A stretch of DNA of 49,350 nucleotides from Sunxiuqinia sp. (lineage in GTDB: Bacteria; Bacteroidota; Bacteroidia; Bacteroidales; Prolixibacteraceae), in contig JAGXIR010000221.1 in assembly GCA_024635605.1 (NCBI GenBank), positions 1-49,350 on the forward strand, read 5' to 3'. Position numbers and translations under genes: made by a program. Positions within the stretch are counted from its first letter, which is position 1, and every line of letters starts with the position of its first letter. Of the stretch, positions 36,759-45,705 are shown in pieces. Below the pieces are notes generated by a model. That model ran no database searches and was not told where the DNA came from. It worked only from the letters and a program-made list of their open reading frames with translations.

Positions 36759-37412
36759 CTATTTGTCCAATGCGTCGTTCAAAAAGCGATTGGCCTTTGA
36801 AAGTTGCTGAAAAGCATCGACTGCGAGACCCACAAAATCGTCACTTAAAACAGTTTTATCATCCACCTGAAAACCGAAAGCATACGATTTGTAGCGCAGC
36901 AAATCCACCTGCTCAAAATCTTTAGGAAAGCCTTTGGGGGCCGTTTTTAACTTTTCCCCTTCAATGCCGGCATAGTATTTTTTGAAATTTTCATCGTCCA
37001 GCACCTCGTTCAATCCTTCGGGATGATCGAAGATTTCGGTACGAATGGCTTTGAGCGGAGCCGGCTCAGGATGCCAAACGCCGCCTCCCAAAAATGAGTT
37101 GCCCGGCTCCAGGTGAATGTAATAGCCGGCCCGGTCGCTCTTGCGGCCTCCTTTGGCGATAAAACTACCGAAGTGGGTTTTGTAAGGCGATTTGTCGTGC
37201 GAAAAGCGGACGTCCCTGAAAATCCGGAACAGGCAATCTTTGGGATCAATCATCGGAACATCCGCATCAAACTTGTGGATTTCCTGGATCATCAACTCGG
37301 TAAAAAAGAGCATCTGGCCTTTGCTTTCTTCGTAGCGGCGCTTGTTTTCGTTAAACCATTCGCGGGTATTGTTTTCGCGCAGTTCTTTCAGAAAATCGAA
37401 TAGTACGTTCAT
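36759..37412 (-). CDS. DUF2461 domain protein
   Basis: The 217-residue protein matches DUF2461 (TIGR02453), a family of unknown function found in bacteria and fungi. Signature parts are FLKELRENNTREWFNENKRRYEES near the start, FRIFRDVRFSHDKSPYKTHFG and YYIHLEPGNSFLGGGVWHPE. I used the ATG at 37412, where the family begins; 24 more codons upstream look non-coding. It is monocistronic and divergent from ispD. Confidence 0.88.
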   Translation of the reverse strand: MNVLFDFLKELRENNTREWFNENKRRYEESKGQMLFFTELMIQEIHKFDADVPMIDPKDCLFRIFRDVRFSHDKSPYKTHFGSFIAKGGRKSDRAGYYIHLEPGNSFLGGGVWHPEPAPLKAIRTEIFDHPEGLNEVLDDENFKKYYAGIEGEKLKTAPKGFPKDFEQVDLLRYKSYAFGFQVDDKTVLSDDFVGLAVDAFQQLSKANRFLNDALDK

Positions 37413-37600
37413 GAGCTGTCTTATTTTATGCTGGTTTATTTTCAATTTTATAGCGAAGATAAATCGATTGTTTTGCCGAATCAACAGGAATTAAAAAAGG
37501 GAATGTTATTTTTGCTTCCTGACGTCATGCGCTGGCTGTTGTTGCTGATTGTTTTGCAATCATCCATCCAGCCTGGTTCATGACCTAAACATGCTGATGG

Positions 37601-38275
37601 ATGAAAAAGTTTGCTTTAATTGTTGCCGGGGGAGTGGGTTCAAGAATGGGAGCCGGAGTTCCCAAGCAGTTTATTGAGCTGGCCGGAAAACCTATTCTGG
37701 TTTGGACCATCCAGCGTTTTCTGGATTTTGATCCCGAAATGGAGCTGGTGCTTGTTCTGCCCCCATCGCAATTTGAACGCTGGCAGCAAATCAGCGAGCA
37801 GTTTCAGCTTGCCGGGAACATCCGGTTGGTTGGTGGCGGGGAAACCCGCTTTCAGTCGGTGAAAAACGGATTGGATGCCATCAGCGACAGCGGAATCGTC
37901 TTTATTCACGATGGTGTACGGCCCCTGGTGTCGTCTGAAACTCTGCAACATTGTTTTCAAACGGCGCTCGAAAAAGGAAATGCGCTGCCGGTTTCGCCCG
38001 TGGTGGAGTCGCTGCGGAAGCTGAGCGGTCAGGAAAGCCGGCATGTCGACCGGAGCCGGTTTCGGTTGGTGCAAACCCCGCAAACCTTCCAAACAGAACT
38101 GATCAAAAAAGCCTACCAGCAGCCTGAAAACGATTTTTTTACCGATGATGCCTCTGTTTGTGAGGCGGCAGGAATACACATTCACCTGGTGGACGGCAAC
38201 CCCGAGAACATCAAAATTACCAACCCCATGGATCTCCGCGTGGCTGAAGCGCTTTTAAAAACTTCAAGACATTAA
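37601..38275 (+). CDS. ispD: 2-C-methyl-D-erythritol 4-phosphate cytidylyltransferase
   Basis: IspD makes CDP-ME, the third step of the MEP isoprenoid pathway. The 224-residue protein has the nucleotide-binding start IVAGGVGSRMGAGVPKQF, GGETRFQSVKNGL, the FIHDGVRPLVS metal site, LVQTPQTFQTELIKKAY, TDDASVCEAAG and the end GNPENIKITNPMDL. All match the family. A TATTTTTG -7-like element lies at 37507-37514, but its -33 partner is unclear. Confidence 0.95.
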   Translation: MKKFALIVAGGVGSRMGAGVPKQFIELAGKPILVWTIQRFLDFDPEMELVLVLPPSQFERWQQISEQFQLAGNIRLVGGGETRFQSVKNGLDAISDSGIVFIHDGVRPLVSSETLQHCFQTALEKGNALPVSPVVESLRKLSGQESRHVDRSRFRLVQTPQTFQTELIKKAYQQPENDFFTDDASVCEAAGIHIHLVDGNPENIKITNPMDLRVAEALLKTSRH

Positions 38276-38517
38276 AAGTCAGTAAAATACCTTTCGCCTG
38301 CTATCGAATTGACCTTAAAACCTCGACAGCAATCCGCAAACCGATTATCTCCATTCCTCGACTTATTTCTGTGTTCACCGATTCTTATCCGGGAAACTTT
38401 GAGTAATAAAATAGTTTTGTGTCCGAAATCGGAAACAATCCTGATGGAGCTATGTTAATTCTTCGTAAACTAAGGAAACTTTTAGCGTGGTTATAGTTTC
38501 CATCAAAAGAAGGATTC

Positions 38518-38525
38518 TACTTTTG
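38518..38525 (+). promoter_or_regulatory. Probable -7 promoter element of the tetR-RND operon
   Basis: TACTTTTG matches TAnnTTTG and ends only 8 bp before the tetR ATG, so transcription would start almost at the start codon. A TTTC at 38497-38500 is a possible weak -33 with a short 17-bp spacer. Confidence 0.55.
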
Positions 38526-38533
38526 CAAGGATT

Positions 38534-39157
38534 ATGGAAGAAAAGAAGGCACAAATACTGGAGCAGGTGGGGCAGTTGTATCTGCGGCATGGCATACGAA
38601 GTGTGACGATGGACGACGTGGCTGCCGAATTGGGGATTTCAAAAAAGACCCTCTATCAGTATTTTAAAGATAAGGCGGATTTAGTGGGAGCGGTGGTCGA
38701 TGCGTTTTTAATGAAAGATGAAGCGTTTCATTGTCAGGAAGGCAAATCGCAGAACGCCATTGATAAGATTTTATGGATTCGCAGGCACATCAGCGAAATG
38801 CTGAAGATCGTCCACAATAACATGGAGTACGATCTCCGGAAAAGTTATCCGGAAGTGTATCGCAAAATAACCGATTATAAGCGGAAGCGGATCTACCTGG
38901 ATAATCTGGCTATTATGGACCAGGGAAAAACGGAAGGCTTGTTCCGGGATGAAGTAGACAGTGACGTGATGGCGCGCCTTGTAGTTGGACGCTTTTTGTT
39001 TGTCTTCAATCCCGATAATGAAATTTTTTCGGAAGAAGAAGTGCGGGATATGCGCTTATTCGACCAATTGCTGGATTACCACTTTCATGGCGTTTGTACA
39101 GAAGAAGGCTTGAAATACTATAAACAACAATTAAACAATGTTCAGAATGAAAACTAA
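38534..39157 (+). CDS. TetR/AcrR-family transcription regulator
   Basis: The 207-residue protein has a typical TetR N-terminal helix-turn-helix (GIRSVTMDDVAAELGISKKTLYQYFKDKADLVGAV) and a helical ligand domain. It is the first gene of an efflux operon and overlaps the next gene by 20 bp, so it is likely to repress its own operon and respond to pump substrates. The ATG at 38534 follows a -7 element very closely. Confidence 0.92.
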   Translation: MEEKKAQILEQVGQLYLRHGIRSVTMDDVAAELGISKKTLYQYFKDKADLVGAVVDAFLMKDEAFHCQEGKSQNAIDKILWIRRHISEMLKIVHNNMEYDLRKSYPEVYRKITDYKRKRIYLDNLAIMDQGKTEGLFRDEVDSDVMARLVVGRFLFVFNPDNEIFSEEEVRDMRLFDQLLDYHFHGVCTEEGLKYYKQQLNNVQNEN

Positions 39158-40493
39158 GACGAAACAGCTCACGACCTTGCTCATTTTTTTCTTGCTGGCA
39201 AGCGGTTTAAAAGCTCAGGACGATCTTAAGTTTACTTTGGCCGAAGCCCAGGAGCACGCGCTAAAGCACTCTTATGTCATCCAAAACAGCGGGCTTGATG
39301 TTTCTGCTGCTCAAAAGAAAGTGTGGGAAACCATAGCCATGGGTTTGCCGCAAATTTCGGGAAGCGCCAATTACACCAAGTTTTTAAATTTGCCGGTATC
39401 ACTTATTCCCGGAGAGTTTTTTGGCGAAGAAGCCGGAACTTACATCCCCGTAAAGTTTGGGCAAGATTATAACTCCGACTTTGGATTCACAGTCGACCAG
39501 TTGATTTTTGATGGTTCCTACATTGTGGGGATCGGATCAGCCAAAATTTACCTGCAGATGGCTTCGCAGACCCAAGAGAAAACAGAAATTGAGATTAAGC
39601 ATGCCGTGGCTCAATCTTACTTTATGGTACTGGCTGCCGAAGAAAACCTGAAGGTGATGAAAGAAAACCTACAGAACTCGCAAAAGCTGGAGCATGACAC
39701 CCGCGCCATGTATGAAAATGGCTTTTCCGAAGAGCAGGATGTGGACCAGATGCGCCTGTTGGTTCAGAAAGCCGAAAACGAAATCCTGAAAGCCGAGCGT
39801 GAAATCCGCGTGGCCCGCATGGTGTTGAAATATACCATGGGCGTTGATGTGGAAGAAACGATTGAATTAACCGAAAGCCTGGATGAATTCCTTGATCCCC
39901 TGTTGCAAGAGGACGAGTCGGTTGGTGGATTCGACTTCGCGTCGCACATCGACTTCCGGATGCTGGATACGCAGCGGCAACTCACGATGAAGGAATTTAA
40001 GTTGTCCCGGTCGGCCTATCTACCCAAGCTCAGCGGATTTTACAACTGGTCGAAAACCGCCTACGGCAACAGTGCGAACTTGTTTAAGAGCAGTGTGCCC
40101 TGGTTTAAATCATCGATGGTGGGCTTCAACCTTACGGTTCCCATTTTCACTTCGGGCCAGCAACGGGCCATTGTAAAACAAGCGGAGTTTGCCTACCAGC
40201 AAGCGGAAAACGATCAGAAGCTGGCCGAGCAAACCTTGCAGAAAGACTACCTGACGGCGGTGGCCGATATTGAAAGTTCGGTGGATCAACTTAAAAACGA
40301 TGTGGACAACAAGCAGCTTGCCCGCAAGATTTACGACAAAACAACCATCAAGTACAACAACGGAATCAGCAGCAGTGTGGAGCTTTCGCAAACCGAAACC
40401 CAATACATTCAGGCGCAGACAGCATGGGTGGCTTCCGTCATTCAGCTCCTGAACTCAAAAATTACCTTAGACAAAGCAATTGGAAAACTTTAA
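39138..40493 (+). CDS. TolC-family outer-membrane efflux protein
   Basis: This is the outer-membrane channel of the RND system. The 451-residue protein has a signal peptide (TLLIFFLLASGLKAQ), then two long helical OEP repeats with FTLAEAQEHALKHSYVIQ at the first and QTLQKDYLTAVADIESSVDQL in the second, plus strand segments such as VGFNLTVPIFTSGQQRAIVKQAE. It begins inside the end of tetR; an ATG at 39147 would be an equally good start. The membrane-fusion gene follows 12 bp later. Confidence 0.9.
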   Translation: MFRMKTKTKQLTTLLIFFLLASGLKAQDDLKFTLAEAQEHALKHSYVIQNSGLDVSAAQKKVWETIAMGLPQISGSANYTKFLNLPVSLIPGEFFGEEAGTYIPVKFGQDYNSDFGFTVDQLIFDGSYIVGIGSAKIYLQMASQTQEKTEIEIKHAVAQSYFMVLAAEENLKVMKENLQNSQKLEHDTRAMYENGFSEEQDVDQMRLLVQKAENEILKAEREIRVARMVLKYTMGVDVEETIELTESLDEFLDPLLQEDESVGGFDFASHIDFRMLDTQRQLTMKEFKLSRSAYLPKLSGFYNWSKTAYGNSANLFKSSVPWFKSSMVGFNLTVPIFTSGQQRAIVKQAEFAYQQAENDQKLAEQTLQKDYLTAVADIESSVDQLKNDVDNKQLARKIYDKTTIKYNNGISSSVELSQTETQYIQAQTAWVASVIQLLNSKITLDKAIGKL

Positions 40494-40505
40494 ATAACAA
40501 ACAAG

Positions 40506-41660
40506 ATGAACGGAATCAGTAGAAACAAAAAATTAATTCATCAGCTTGCAAGCCTTATGTTGGTTGTCCTTCTGGCTTCCTGCTCTTCGGGTAATGCCGG
40601 TAATGAGAGCCAGGAGAAACAAGCCCAACTGGTGGAATACAAGCAGCAACTGCATGAGCTGGAGGTGAAAATAGCCGAGCTGGAAAAAGAGCTGAAAGCG
40701 ACCACCGAACAAGAGAAAGTCGAAGTGGTACTCACCGAACTTCAGCCACAAAAGTTTGAGCACTTTATTGAAGTGAGCGGCAGTGTGGAGGCCGACCAGG
40801 AATTGAATATCAGCCCCGAAGGATCGGGACAGATTTTGGACATTAAGGTCAGGGAAGGGCAGCGTGTTTCCAAAGGAACGGTATTGGCAACGCTGAACTC
40901 AGAGCCGATTGAGCGGACCATTGATGAAGTGGAAATCAACCTGGAGATGGCCCGAACCACCTACGAACGTCAGAAAAATTTGTGGGATCAAAACATTGGT
41001 TCCGAGTTGCAATACCTGCAAGCCAAATCAACCATGAACTCGCTGGAACAGCAGCTGAAAGGACTGAAAGCCCAAAAGAGCATGTCAACCATTACCGCTC
41101 CTGTGAATGGGGTGATCGATGTGATTTACCAGAAGCAAGGCCAGATCGCGAGTCCCCAGGTGCCGTTTGCCAAGCTGGTCAACATTGAGAAAATAAAAGT
41201 GTATGCCGATGTGGCTGAATCATACCTGCGGAAAATTGAGCAGGGCGATGAGGTGCAGGTTTATTTCCCGGCCATTGGTGAAACGCATACCACCAAAATC
41301 CAGATGATTGGTAATTTCATCGATCCCAACAACCGGACTTTCCGCATTCGCCTGGATCTTCAAAATAAGGACAACCTGATCAAACCCAACCTCGACGCGG
41401 TGGTGAAGCTTCGTGATTATGAGGCTGAAGGAGCCATTGTGATTCCTTCCATTCTGATTAAGGAAGATTTTAAAGGGAAGTACACCTATGTGGTGGAGGC
41501 CGACGGTGGCAGCCAGGTAGCCCGGAAAGTCTATGTACAAACAGGCGTATCTGACAACAACCGAACCGAAGTGACGGAAGGGCTGGAAGTTGGCATGAAG
41601 GTGGTTTCCGAAGGATTTAGTCAAGTGATTGACGGAACCGTGGTGCATGTCAATTCATGA
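40506..41660 (+). CDS. RND efflux periplasmic adaptor lipoprotein (HlyD/AcrA family)
   Basis: The adaptor bridges the inner-membrane pump and TolC in the periplasm. The 384-residue protein has a lipoprotein signal with lipobox LLASC, a coiled-coil stretch directly after it (about 35-70), a lipoyl/barrel-sandwich domain (SPEGSGQILDIKVREGQRVSKG and ITAPVNGVIDVIYQKQGQIAS), a helical hairpin (about 135-195), and beta-barrel and membrane-proximal domains. It sits between tolC-like and acrB-like genes in one operon. Confidence 0.92.
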   Translation: MNGISRNKKLIHQLASLMLVVLLASCSSGNAGNESQEKQAQLVEYKQQLHELEVKIAELEKELKATTEQEKVEVVLTELQPQKFEHFIEVSGSVEADQELNISPEGSGQILDIKVREGQRVSKGTVLATLNSEPIERTIDEVEINLEMARTTYERQKNLWDQNIGSELQYLQAKSTMNSLEQQLKGLKAQKSMSTITAPVNGVIDVIYQKQGQIASPQVPFAKLVNIEKIKVYADVAESYLRKIEQGDEVQVYFPAIGETHTTKIQMIGNFIDPNNRTFRIRLDLQNKDNLIKPNLDAVVKLRDYEAEGAIVIPSILIKEDFKGKYTYVVEADGGSQVARKVYVQTGVSDNNRTEVTEGLEVGMKVVSEGFSQVIDGTVVHVNS

Positions 41661-41691
41661 TCAGAATGGATAGCTGTAAAAACAAACAAGC

Positions 41692-44600
41692 ATGAAGAAA
41701 GAAAAAGTACACGATAACTCGCAACACATAAAGCGGAAGTTTAAACCGGCCTACCTGGCGCTCAACAATAAGATCACAATCTATATCCTCACCGGTATGC
41801 TGGTGGTGTTCGGATTGTTTTCCTACAACCAGATGCCGAGAGAATCGTTTCCGGAAATTGCCGTTCCCTACATCTTTGTTCAAACAGTTTATCCCGGCAA
41901 CTCGCCGGTGGATATTGAAAACCTGATTACCCGTCCCATCGAACAAGAGCTGAAAGGGATGGACGGTGTTAAGAAAGTGTCCTCGGCTTCGTACCAGGAT
42001 GTGAGTACCATTGTAGTGGAGTTCAATACCGATGTGGAGATCAAACAGGCTTTGCAGGATACCAAGGACAATGTGGACAAGGCGCGTTCCGACCTGCCCG
42101 GCGACCTGGAAGACGATCCGATGGTAATGGACCTCGACTTTTCGGAGTTTCCCATTCTGAATGTCAATATCTCCGGCGATTTCAGCATGCGCGAGTTGAA
42201 GGAATATGCCGAGATTCTTCAGGATGAATTTGAAAGCCTGGCCGAAATTTCCGAAGCTAACATTCGGGGAATCGACGACCGCGAGATCCAGGTCAATGTC
42301 GATCCGTACAAGTTGGAAGCCCGCGGCATGACCTACAACGACATTGCCTTGGCGCTGCAAATGGAAAATGTGACCATTGGCGCCGGCGAATTTACCGCCG
42401 ACCAAACCCGCCGCGTGGTGCGTACCGAATCCGATTACACCAACATGGATCAGATCCGCAACACCATCATCAAACTGAATGAAGGCAAGCCGGTGTATGT
42501 GCGCGATGTGGCCGAGGTGGTGGATGGCTACAAGGAAAAGTCAACCATCTCGCGACTCGACAACAAGCCCGTAGTTACCCTGGCCGTGGTAAAAAAGAGC
42601 GGTGCCAACATCCTGGATGCCACCGCCAAAATCCGTCATATTTTGGATGAACAGGTGGAGCTGGGCTATCTGCCCAAAAACCTGGAGATCATCGTCACCG
42701 ACGACATGTCAACCTACATTAAGAACGATATTGCCACCCTCGAAAACAGCATCATCATGGGTATGATCCTGGTGATTTTTGTGCTGTTCCTCTTCCTGGG
42801 CTTCCGCAACGCTTTGTTCTCGGGACTTGCTATTCCGATGTCCATGTTCATCTCTTTTGTGGTGCTCGATCAAATGGGCATCACGCTCAACTCCATGGTG
42901 CTTTATGGGCTGATTCTGGCCTTGGGAATGTTGGTCGACAATGCCATTGTGGTGGTTGAAAACGTGTACCGCCTGCATGGGCTGGGCTACTCACAATTGA
43001 GCGCCACCAAAAAAGGAGTGAGCGAAATCGCCTTCCCGATCATCAGCTCCACCTTGACGACCCTGGCGGCTTTTGTGCCGCTGATGTTTTGGGAAGGCAT
43101 TGTGGGAGAGTTTATGGGCATTCTGCCACAAACCTTGATTGTGGTGCTGGCTTCCTCACTCTTTGTTGCCTTGGTGCTCAATCCGCCGTTCATCGCCCGA
43201 TTCATGAAGATTGATGACATCCGCGAGAAAATGGACTGGAAAAAGGTCGTGAAGGGGGCGGGAATCCTCACCGTGATTGCCGTGGTGTTTTACCTGGCTA
43301 AAATCTATCTGTTGGGTAACCTCATCATGACTGTGGCCCTGTTGATGGTGCTCAATGTGCTCGTGTTTCGTCCCTGGGCGCGCTGGTTTCAAACCCGCTT
43401 TTTGGTGTCGCTCGAAAATTTCTACGAAAATCAGCTTCGCAGCGCCCTCACCGGATGGAAACCCATCGTCTATTTTGCCGGCACCTTTCTGTTGCTCATT
43501 TTATCCATCAAGTTTTATGAGTATCGTCAGCCCAGCGTGGTCTTTTTCCCTGATACCGACCCGCAAACCATCTATGTGACCATGGAGCTGCCTTTGGGAA
43601 CTTCGATCGACCGCACCGATGAGGTGTCGCGCCGGGTGGAAGAGATTATCAACAATACCATCGAACCCTACCAGGACATTGTTAAGTCAGTCACCACTTC
43701 GGTGGGTAACGGCAAAGGGGGCATGTTCGAGAACGACCAGAGCCCAAACAAATCGCTCACCTCCATTTCGTTTGTGGAGTTCAAGCTGCGCGATGGCATC
43801 AACACCTCTGAGATTATGCGTGAGCTGTCGACTAACGTGTCGGGCTTTGTAGGGGCGAAAATCTTTGTTGAGAAAGAAGAAAACGGACCGCCTGTAGGTG
43901 CCGATGTGAACATTGAGGTGAGCGGCGATGATTTTGAACAACTCATTAAGATTACCGACGATTTCATGAACCGGATCAACAGGGACAACATTCCCGGATT
44001 GGAAGTGTTGAAGCTGGACATCAATGTGAACCAGCCCGAAATGCTGATTCATGTGGACCGCGACAAGGCACGACGCTACGAGCTGTCAACCCAGGAAATC
44101 GCCATGGCTCTTCGCAACTCGCTGTATGGCTATGATGTGGGCGACTACAAAGACGGGGAGGACGAGTACGATATTTTCATTCGTCTGAAAGAAGAATACC
44201 GCAACGATGTGTCGACCCTGATGAACCAAAAGCTGATGGTGGAAGGCAACAGGATACCCATCTCGGCAGTGGCCGATTTTGAGTATTCCTCCACCTACGA
44301 CAAGGTGAACCGAATCAACCACAAGCGGGTGCTGACCATCAGCTCCAACGTCACGGAAGGCTTTAACGCCAATGAGGTGAACGCCCGGATCCGGCAGGTA
44401 CTGGACAATTACGAGATGCCCGCCGGATACGACTATGCTTATACCGGCGAGCAGCAGGAACAGGATGAAAGCAGCGAATTCCTCATCTTTGCCTTGCTGA
44501 TCGCTATCGCTCTCATTGGCTTGATCATGGTCACCCAGTTTAACTCGTTCATCCGCCCCATGATCATCATGATCACCGTGCTGTTTAGTACCATTGGCGT

Positions 44601-45138
44601 ATTTTTGGGCTTGGCCATCTTCAAAATGGAGTTTGTCGTCATCATGACCGGGATCGGAATCATCTCCCTGGCTGGTATTGTGGTCAACAACGGCATTGTG
44701 CTGATCGACTACATCGACCTGATGCGGAAGAAACGACGCGATGAGCTGGGCTACAACGAAGGGGCTTTCATGCCGGTAAAAGAAGAAATTGAATGTTTGG
44801 TCATTGCCGGAAAAACCAGGCTGCGGCCTGTGTTGCTCACCGCCATCACCACCGTGCTCGGACTGGTTCCGCTGGCTGTGGGGTTCAACTTCGATTTCAT
44901 TACCCTGTACACCCACTTCGACCCCGACTTTTCGCTGGGCGGTGAAAGTGTCGCCTTCTGGGGGCCCATGTCGTGGACAGTCATCTTCGGATTGAGCTTT
45001 GCGACCTTCCTCACCCTGCTGATTGCTCCGGTGATGTACATGCTCACCATCCGCATCAACTACCGGATCAAAAAGATGATGAACATGTTGCCCGAAGACA
45101 ACCAGCCACATCCTGAAGTTGGTGAAGCAAAAAGGTAA
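41692..45138 (+). CDS. RND-family efflux transporter permease (AcrB/MMPL-like)
   Basis: This inner-membrane pump of 1148 residues exports small molecules using proton flow. It begins after a basic stretch with the first membrane helix (ITIYILTGMLVVFGLFSYNQMPRESFPEIAVPYI around 29-62), has the large porter domain, then the central transmembrane bundle with the key Asp in GLILALGMLVDNAIVVVENVYRL and the usual second half ending in EEIECLVIAGKTRLRPVLLTAITTVLGLVPLA. It exceeds the common length of about 1030 because of extra hydrophobic sequence between the halves (about 520-570) and at GFNFDFITLYTHFDPDF near the end. Substrates are not readable. It closes the operon at a long palindrome. Confidence 0.92.
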   Translation: MKKEKVHDNSQHIKRKFKPAYLALNNKITIYILTGMLVVFGLFSYNQMPRESFPEIAVPYIFVQTVYPGNSPVDIENLITRPIEQELKGMDGVKKVSSASYQDVSTIVVEFNTDVEIKQALQDTKDNVDKARSDLPGDLEDDPMVMDLDFSEFPILNVNISGDFSMRELKEYAEILQDEFESLAEISEANIRGIDDREIQVNVDPYKLEARGMTYNDIALALQMENVTIGAGEFTADQTRRVVRTESDYTNMDQIRNTIIKLNEGKPVYVRDVAEVVDGYKEKSTISRLDNKPVVTLAVVKKSGANILDATAKIRHILDEQVELGYLPKNLEIIVTDDMSTYIKNDIATLENSIIMGMILVIFVLFLFLGFRNALFSGLAIPMSMFISFVVLDQMGITLNSMVLYGLILALGMLVDNAIVVVENVYRLHGLGYSQLSATKKGVSEIAFPIISSTLTTLAAFVPLMFWEGIVGEFMGILPQTLIVVLASSLFVALVLNPPFIARFMKIDDIREKMDWKKVVKGAGILTVIAVVFYLAKIYLLGNLIMTVALLMVLNVLVFRPWARWFQTRFLVSLENFYENQLRSALTGWKPIVYFAGTFLLLILSIKFYEYRQPSVVFFPDTDPQTIYVTMELPLGTSIDRTDEVSRRVEEIINNTIEPYQDIVKSVTTSVGNGKGGMFENDQSPNKSLTSISFVEFKLRDGINTSEIMRELSTNVSGFVGAKIFVEKEENGPPVGADVNIEVSGDDFEQLIKITDDFMNRINRDNIPGLEVLKLDINVNQPEMLIHVDRDKARRYELSTQEIAMALRNSLYGYDVGDYKDGEDEYDIFIRLKEEYRNDVSTLMNQKLMVEGNRIPISAVADFEYSSTYDKVNRINHKRVLTISSNVTEGFNANEVNARIRQVLDNYEMPAGYDYAYTGEQQEQDESSEFLIFALLIAIALIGLIMVTQFNSFIRPMIIMITVLFSTIGVFLGLAIFKMEFVVIMTGIGIISLAGIVVNNGIVLIDYIDLMRKKRRDELGYNEGAFMPVKEEIECLVIAGKTRLRPVLLTAITTVLGLVPLAVGFNFDFITLYTHFDPDFSLGGESVAFWGPMSWTVIFGLSFATFLTLLIAPVMYMLTIRINYRIKKMMNMLPEDNQPHPEVGEAKR

Positions 45139-45151
45139 GCCAGTTAACGGA

Positions 45152-45208
45152 CAATCTAAAAAAATTGAGCGTCTCACTCCGAGTGAGACGCTCAATTTTT
45201 TTAGATTG
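45152..45208. terminator. 28-bp perfect palindromic terminator after the RND operon
   Basis: The left arm 45152-45179 and right arm 45181-45208 are perfect reverse complements (28 bp) around a single C. The central part GAGCGTCTCACTC is GC-rich and flanked by A7/T7 runs, so it works as a bidirectional Rho-independent terminator. The stem is much longer than needed. Confidence 0.85.
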
Positions 45209-45231
45209 AATACTGCGGATTGTTTTTTTTT

Positions 45232-45312
45232 TTAACACAAAGCCACCAAGGTTAACGAAGAAAGATGAAAACCTTGGTAGCTCAACCGGCAAAAGGGTTT
45301 CACCTTAAATCA
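45232..45312 (+). repeat. About 80-bp direct repeat, copy 1 of 2
   Basis: This block runs from TTAACACAAAGCC to CACCTTAAATCA and includes AGCTCAACCGGCAAAAGGG. A second copy with about 80% identity by eye lies at 49041-49119 in the same orientation. Both follow a run of T. The two copies border the repeat-rich island. Confidence 0.8.
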
Positions 45313-45705
45313 ACGCAGTAATAACCCAACCACCTGAAACTAAAATAAAAAATATATCCAACCACCTCCCTCCCGGAATTTCGGAGCTAAAAGCATGCGT
45401 GATGCCACTGCCGCAAAGTCTCCTCTTTTTAAAGAGCCTGTCCCGAACTCGCTTCGGGAAGGAGTACCCGAGCGCAGCGAGGGGGAGGTGGTTCTTGACC
45501 CTTCCGGGTTCCGATCAATCGAAACCACCTTCCATTAAAAAAAAGGGAAAGAAAACCAACCACCTGTTATTGCACGACCTTCCGAGCTCTTTTGGTCCAC
45601 TTCAATTTTCCCCTGTTCGGGGGGTAAAGTTGATCCCAATCTTACTTTACACCTGGCAACCTTATTTTTCTTTTCATCGTATGATTGAGCAAAAATCAGG
45701 GCTTT
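45313..45705. other. Repeat-rich spacer before the lipoprotein genes
   Basis: This gene-free stretch has four forward AACCACCT motifs (45328, 45360, 45523, 45557) and one AGGTGGTT (45486). One copy of the palindromic element is at 45360-45493. Short open frames cross the element on both strands, but they are translations of the repeat. A hairpin CCCC-GTTC-GGGG-like sequence lies near 45610-45625. The lipoprotein start follows at 45706. Confidence 0.6.
45360..45493 (+). repeat. Palindromic AACCACCT element, copy 1
   Basis: The 134-bp element begins AACCACCTCCCTCCCGG and ends GGGGGAGGTGGTT, an inverted pair. Inside is the shared core GAGCCTGTCCCGAACTCGC with the hairpin TCCCGAA/TTCGGGA, then AAGGAGTACCCGAGCG. 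The interior also shares ATGCCACTG and a T-run with the copy at 48650. It looks like an older or diverged copy. Confidence 0.8.

Noticed and set aside
44086-45195. Minus-strand open frame of 369 codons
   Set aside because: It is antisense to the RND pump, rich in His, Asp and Gln as expected for an opposite-strand shadow.
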